64,000 bases of DNA, taken from assembly GCA_017452265.1 (NCBI GenBank), contig JAFTMS010000031.1, positions 124,001-188,000 on the forward strand, in the 5' to 3' direction. Every line of letters begins with the position of its first letter. Position 1 is the first letter of the stretch. Made by a program: the position numbers and the translations under genes. This document shows positions 62,196-64,000 of this stretch, in pieces. The DNA is from Bacteroidales bacterium. GTDB lineage: Bacteria; Bacteroidota; Bacteroidia; Bacteroidales; UBA932. The notes below the pieces were generated by a model that did no database searches, was not told where the DNA came from, and saw nothing but the letters and a program-made list of their open reading frames with translations.

Positions 62196-62843
62196 ATGAA
62201 GAAATTTTTCATTGCAATCGCTTTGCTTTTCATCGGATTTGCATCGGCTGAAGCGAAGAGTGGCTTTGGCGTGAAGGCCGGAGTGAACTTTCCCACGAAG
62301 AGCGTGAAGGAGCTCAAGGATGCAAGTCCTGCAAGCTTTCAGCTCGGAGTCGCATATAACGTGGATCTCCCGTTCGGACTTTCAATCCAGCCTGCCCTCC
62401 AGTACAACCTCAAGCAGTCGTCGCTCGGCTTCGATAGCGGAACAGGCGTAGATGTGCTCAACGAACTCAGCATGGAGAAGGTGTCAGTGGGATATCTCGA
62501 ACTCATGGCGTCAATCCAGTGGGGCATCGACCTGATTGCAGTGCGTCCTTTCCTTGATGTCTCTCCTTTTGTAGGATATGCCGTGAACGGAAATCTTGGA
62601 AAAGTGTCCGATCTCTGGAAGAATGACGGCGTAAACAAGCTTGACTATGGCGTCGGCCTCGGTGCCGGTCTCGACGTGTGGAGATTCCAGGTGGTCTGCA
62701 GATACTCATGGAATTTCGGCAATCTCATGAAGACCGTGGATACGCTTGAGGATGCAGGTCTCAAGGAGAAGTATCAGGTGTACAAGAACATAAAGGAAGG
62801 AAACTTCGGTGGTCTCACCCTTACGTTGGCGTACTTCTTCTAA
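62196..62843 (+). CDS. PorT-like outer-membrane beta-barrel protein (paralogue)
   Basis: 215 residues with a signal peptide ending near SAEAK. Strand pattern and phrases match the protein at 61207: FGVKAGVNFPTKSV, LSIQPALQYNLKQ, VRPFLDVSPFVGYAVNG, DYGVGLGAGLDVWRFQVV and RYSWNFGNL recur in related form there. It ends in TLTLAYFF, an outer-membrane terminus. Function unknown. The LOG-family gene follows after one base. Confidence 0.85.
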   Translation: MKKFFIAIALLFIGFASAEAKSGFGVKAGVNFPTKSVKELKDASPASFQLGVAYNVDLPFGLSIQPALQYNLKQSSLGFDSGTGVDVLNELSMEKVSVGYLELMASIQWGIDLIAVRPFLDVSPFVGYAVNGNLGKVSDLWKNDGVNKLDYGVGLGAGLDVWRFQVVCRYSWNFGNLMKTVDTLEDAGLKEKYQVYKNIKEGNFGGLTLTLAYFF

Positions 62844-62844
62844 G

Positions 62845-63384
62845 ATGGAGCTTAAGGGCAAGATTGCAGTGTTCTGCTCTGCAAGTTTCGACATAGACTC
62901 TCAATACAACAAAGTCGCCCGCGATTTCGTCCGGGCGGCTTCGTTGCGTGGATACGGCATCGTCACCGGAGGCACGGTGAAGGGTACGATGGGTGAAATC
63001 TCCGACGAACTGCATTCCTGCGGCGGGTATCATCTCGGAGTGATTCCGCGCTTCATGGAGCAGTATGTGTACCCGGAGCTTTCCGAGGTCATCTGGACCG
63101 ATACGATGGCGCAGCGCAAGACCCTTCTGCGCAAAGATACATGCGCTGTGGTGGCGCTTCCGGGCGGCATCGGCACTCTGGACGAGGTCGTCGAGACCTT
63201 CGCACTTGTGCATCTGAAGCAGTACGACGGGAAGATATTCGTGCTGGATCATGAAGGATTCTACGAACCTCTGAAGCGCCTGCTGGAGCATTATGTCCGG
63301 ACGGGGATGATGACGGAGGAAACAATGGCAAAGATGAAGTTTGTCCGCACGAGCGAAGAACTGCTGGACATGCTTGAAGAATAA
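62845..63384 (+). CDS. LOG-family nucleoside 5'-monophosphate phosphoribohydrolase-like protein
   Basis: 179 residues from the ATG at 62845, one base after the preceding stop. The Rossmann-type fold starts IAVFCSASFDID; the nucleotide-binding phrases are GIVTGGTVKGTMGE and the family signature LPGGIGTLDEVVE, which contains PGGxGTxxE. LOG enzymes remove the base from nucleoside monophosphates (known best from plant cytokinin activation); in bacteria the substrate is uncertain. It is cytoplasmic and four bases before the polyprenyl synthetase gene. Confidence 0.92.
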   Translation: MELKGKIAVFCSASFDIDSQYNKVARDFVRAASLRGYGIVTGGTVKGTMGEISDELHSCGGYHLGVIPRFMEQYVYPELSEVIWTDTMAQRKTLLRKDTCAVVALPGGIGTLDEVVETFALVHLKQYDGKIFVLDHEGFYEPLKRLLEHYVRTGMMTEETMAKMKFVRTSEELLDMLEE

Positions 63385-63387
63385 CAT

Positions 63388-64000
63388 ATGGACATCAGAA
63401 CGATAAAGGAATATCTCGGCCAAGACTGGACGGCTGTGCAGGAGCTCATAAGCTCGGAACTGCACAGCGACATAGATCTGCTCAACAGTACCAATGCCTC
63501 GATTCTTTCCCATTCAGGAAAGCAGCTGAGGCCTCTTCTGGTGCTGCTGTTCGCGCGTGCAAGTTCGGGAGGATGCGCCACGCAGGCCTCCATACGCTAT
63601 GCCGCCGCTGCCGAACTGCTGCATAATGCGACACTTCTGCACGACGATGTGGCGGATTCGAGCGACAAGCGCAGGGGAGTGCCTACGATAAGGTCGCTCA
63701 TGGGCCCGTCGGTTTCGGTGCTTGTGGGGGATTATTGGCTTGTGAAGGCAATGGAGCTGATTCTCGGTGCGGACGGTTCGGACACGACGGTGATGCGGAT
63801 ATTCTCAAAGACGCTCAGCGATCTGGCTGAAGGTGAGATGCTTCAGCTTCAGAAGGCGCAGAGCGGAGATACTGATGAAGAAGACTATCTGAAGATAATA
63901 TATAACAAGACGGCCTCTCTGTTTGAGGCGGCATGCTTTTCTGCGGCCGAGTCTGTGGATGCCCCGGCGGAGATCAAGGCGGCGGCCCGTGAATATGCTG
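63388..64000 (+). CDS. Polyprenyl diphosphate synthase (partial at window end)
   Basis: The first 204 residues are visible. Family marks: SGKQLRPLLVLLFARA, the first Asp-rich motif LLHDDVADSSDKRRGVPT (DDxxD, binds the magnesium-diphosphate of the allylic substrate) and LVGDYWLVKA, then AEGEMLQLQKA and YLKIIYNKTASLFEAAC. The second Asp-rich motif lies beyond the window. It elongates isoprenoid chains in the cytoplasm, most likely the side chain of menaquinone; the chain length cannot be told from this part. Confidence 0.95.
   Translation, partial: MDIRTIKEYLGQDWTAVQELISSELHSDIDLLNSTNASILSHSGKQLRPLLVLLFARASSGGCATQASIRYAAAAELLHNATLLHDDVADSSDKRRGVPTIRSLMGPSVSVLVGDYWLVKAMELILGADGSDTTVMRIFSKTLSDLAEGEMLQLQKAQSGDTDEEDYLKIIYNKTASLFEAACFSAAESVDAPAEIKAAAREYA

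Overview
The window comes from a Bacteroidetes chromosome, almost certainly a gut- or rumen-type member of the Bacteroidales. Evidence: promoters follow the Bacteroidetes pattern (TTTG, about 19 bases, TAnnTTTG) and Shine-Dalgarno sites are scarce. SusC/SusD, FecI/FecR-type, DUF4249, DUF4876, DUF4271, fimbrillin/FISUMP and DUF2723 proteins are all typical of the phylum. There is no phage, IS element, integrase, rRNA or CRISPR array; the DNA looks like ordinary chromosome with two accessory transport loci and one polysaccharide-utilisation locus (PUL). The species cannot be named from this alone.

Layout. 1-5914: a sigma/anti-sigma controlled TonB locus (ECF sigma, FecR, STN-containing TonB receptor, DUF4249 lipoprotein, unknown lipoprotein). 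6024-7664: OmpA/TPR-like lipoprotein. 7787-10537: sigma-54-type activator, lptE, TPR protein, secG. 10728-12896: a ClpB that lacks its N-terminal domain. 13000-15261: S46 dipeptidyl-peptidase. 15375-24631: a TonB receptor / DUF4876 / DUF6850 / fimbrillin-FISUMP operon followed by a membrane polyferredoxin with an HMA-like domain, probably a metal-related uptake system. 24715-28740: C69 peptidase, small secreted protein, nitroreductase, pheS. 29160-29235: tRNA-Gly(GCC).

29501-43654 is the most interesting region, a complete eight-gene PUL on the minus strand: MFS sugar porter, fructokinase-like PfkB kinase, GH172 (DUF2961), SusC, SusD, a DUF4185-derived binding protein, a DUF4185 (GH183-type) enzyme, and a hybrid two-component sensor with a sugar-binding periplasmic domain. 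The kinase, porter and sensor resemble those of the fructan PUL of Bacteroides thetaiotaomicron, but no GH32 fructanase is present. The enzymes belong instead to families known to act on alpha-D-fructofuranosides and D-arabinofuranosides. This suggests a fructan or difructose-anhydride system of a type I do not recognise.

43788-46245 is a housekeeping cluster (yidD, rnpA, hemD, DUF4271, SUI1). It is followed by a DUF2723 membrane protein, an RlmI-like methyltransferase, pgk, two secreted proteins preceded by a probable structured RNA of about 280 nt, lgt, an RND efflux operon with its PG0541-type partner, and an operon with two PorT-like barrels around thioredoxin, then a LOG-family protein and the start of a polyprenyl synthetase.

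Small repeats add a second layer. A palindromic element occurs three times at gene ends, a GC-rich hairpin element occurs once inside a long inverted repeat and twice in a 142-bp tandem duplication, and one terminator hairpin carries the next gene's -7 box in its loop.
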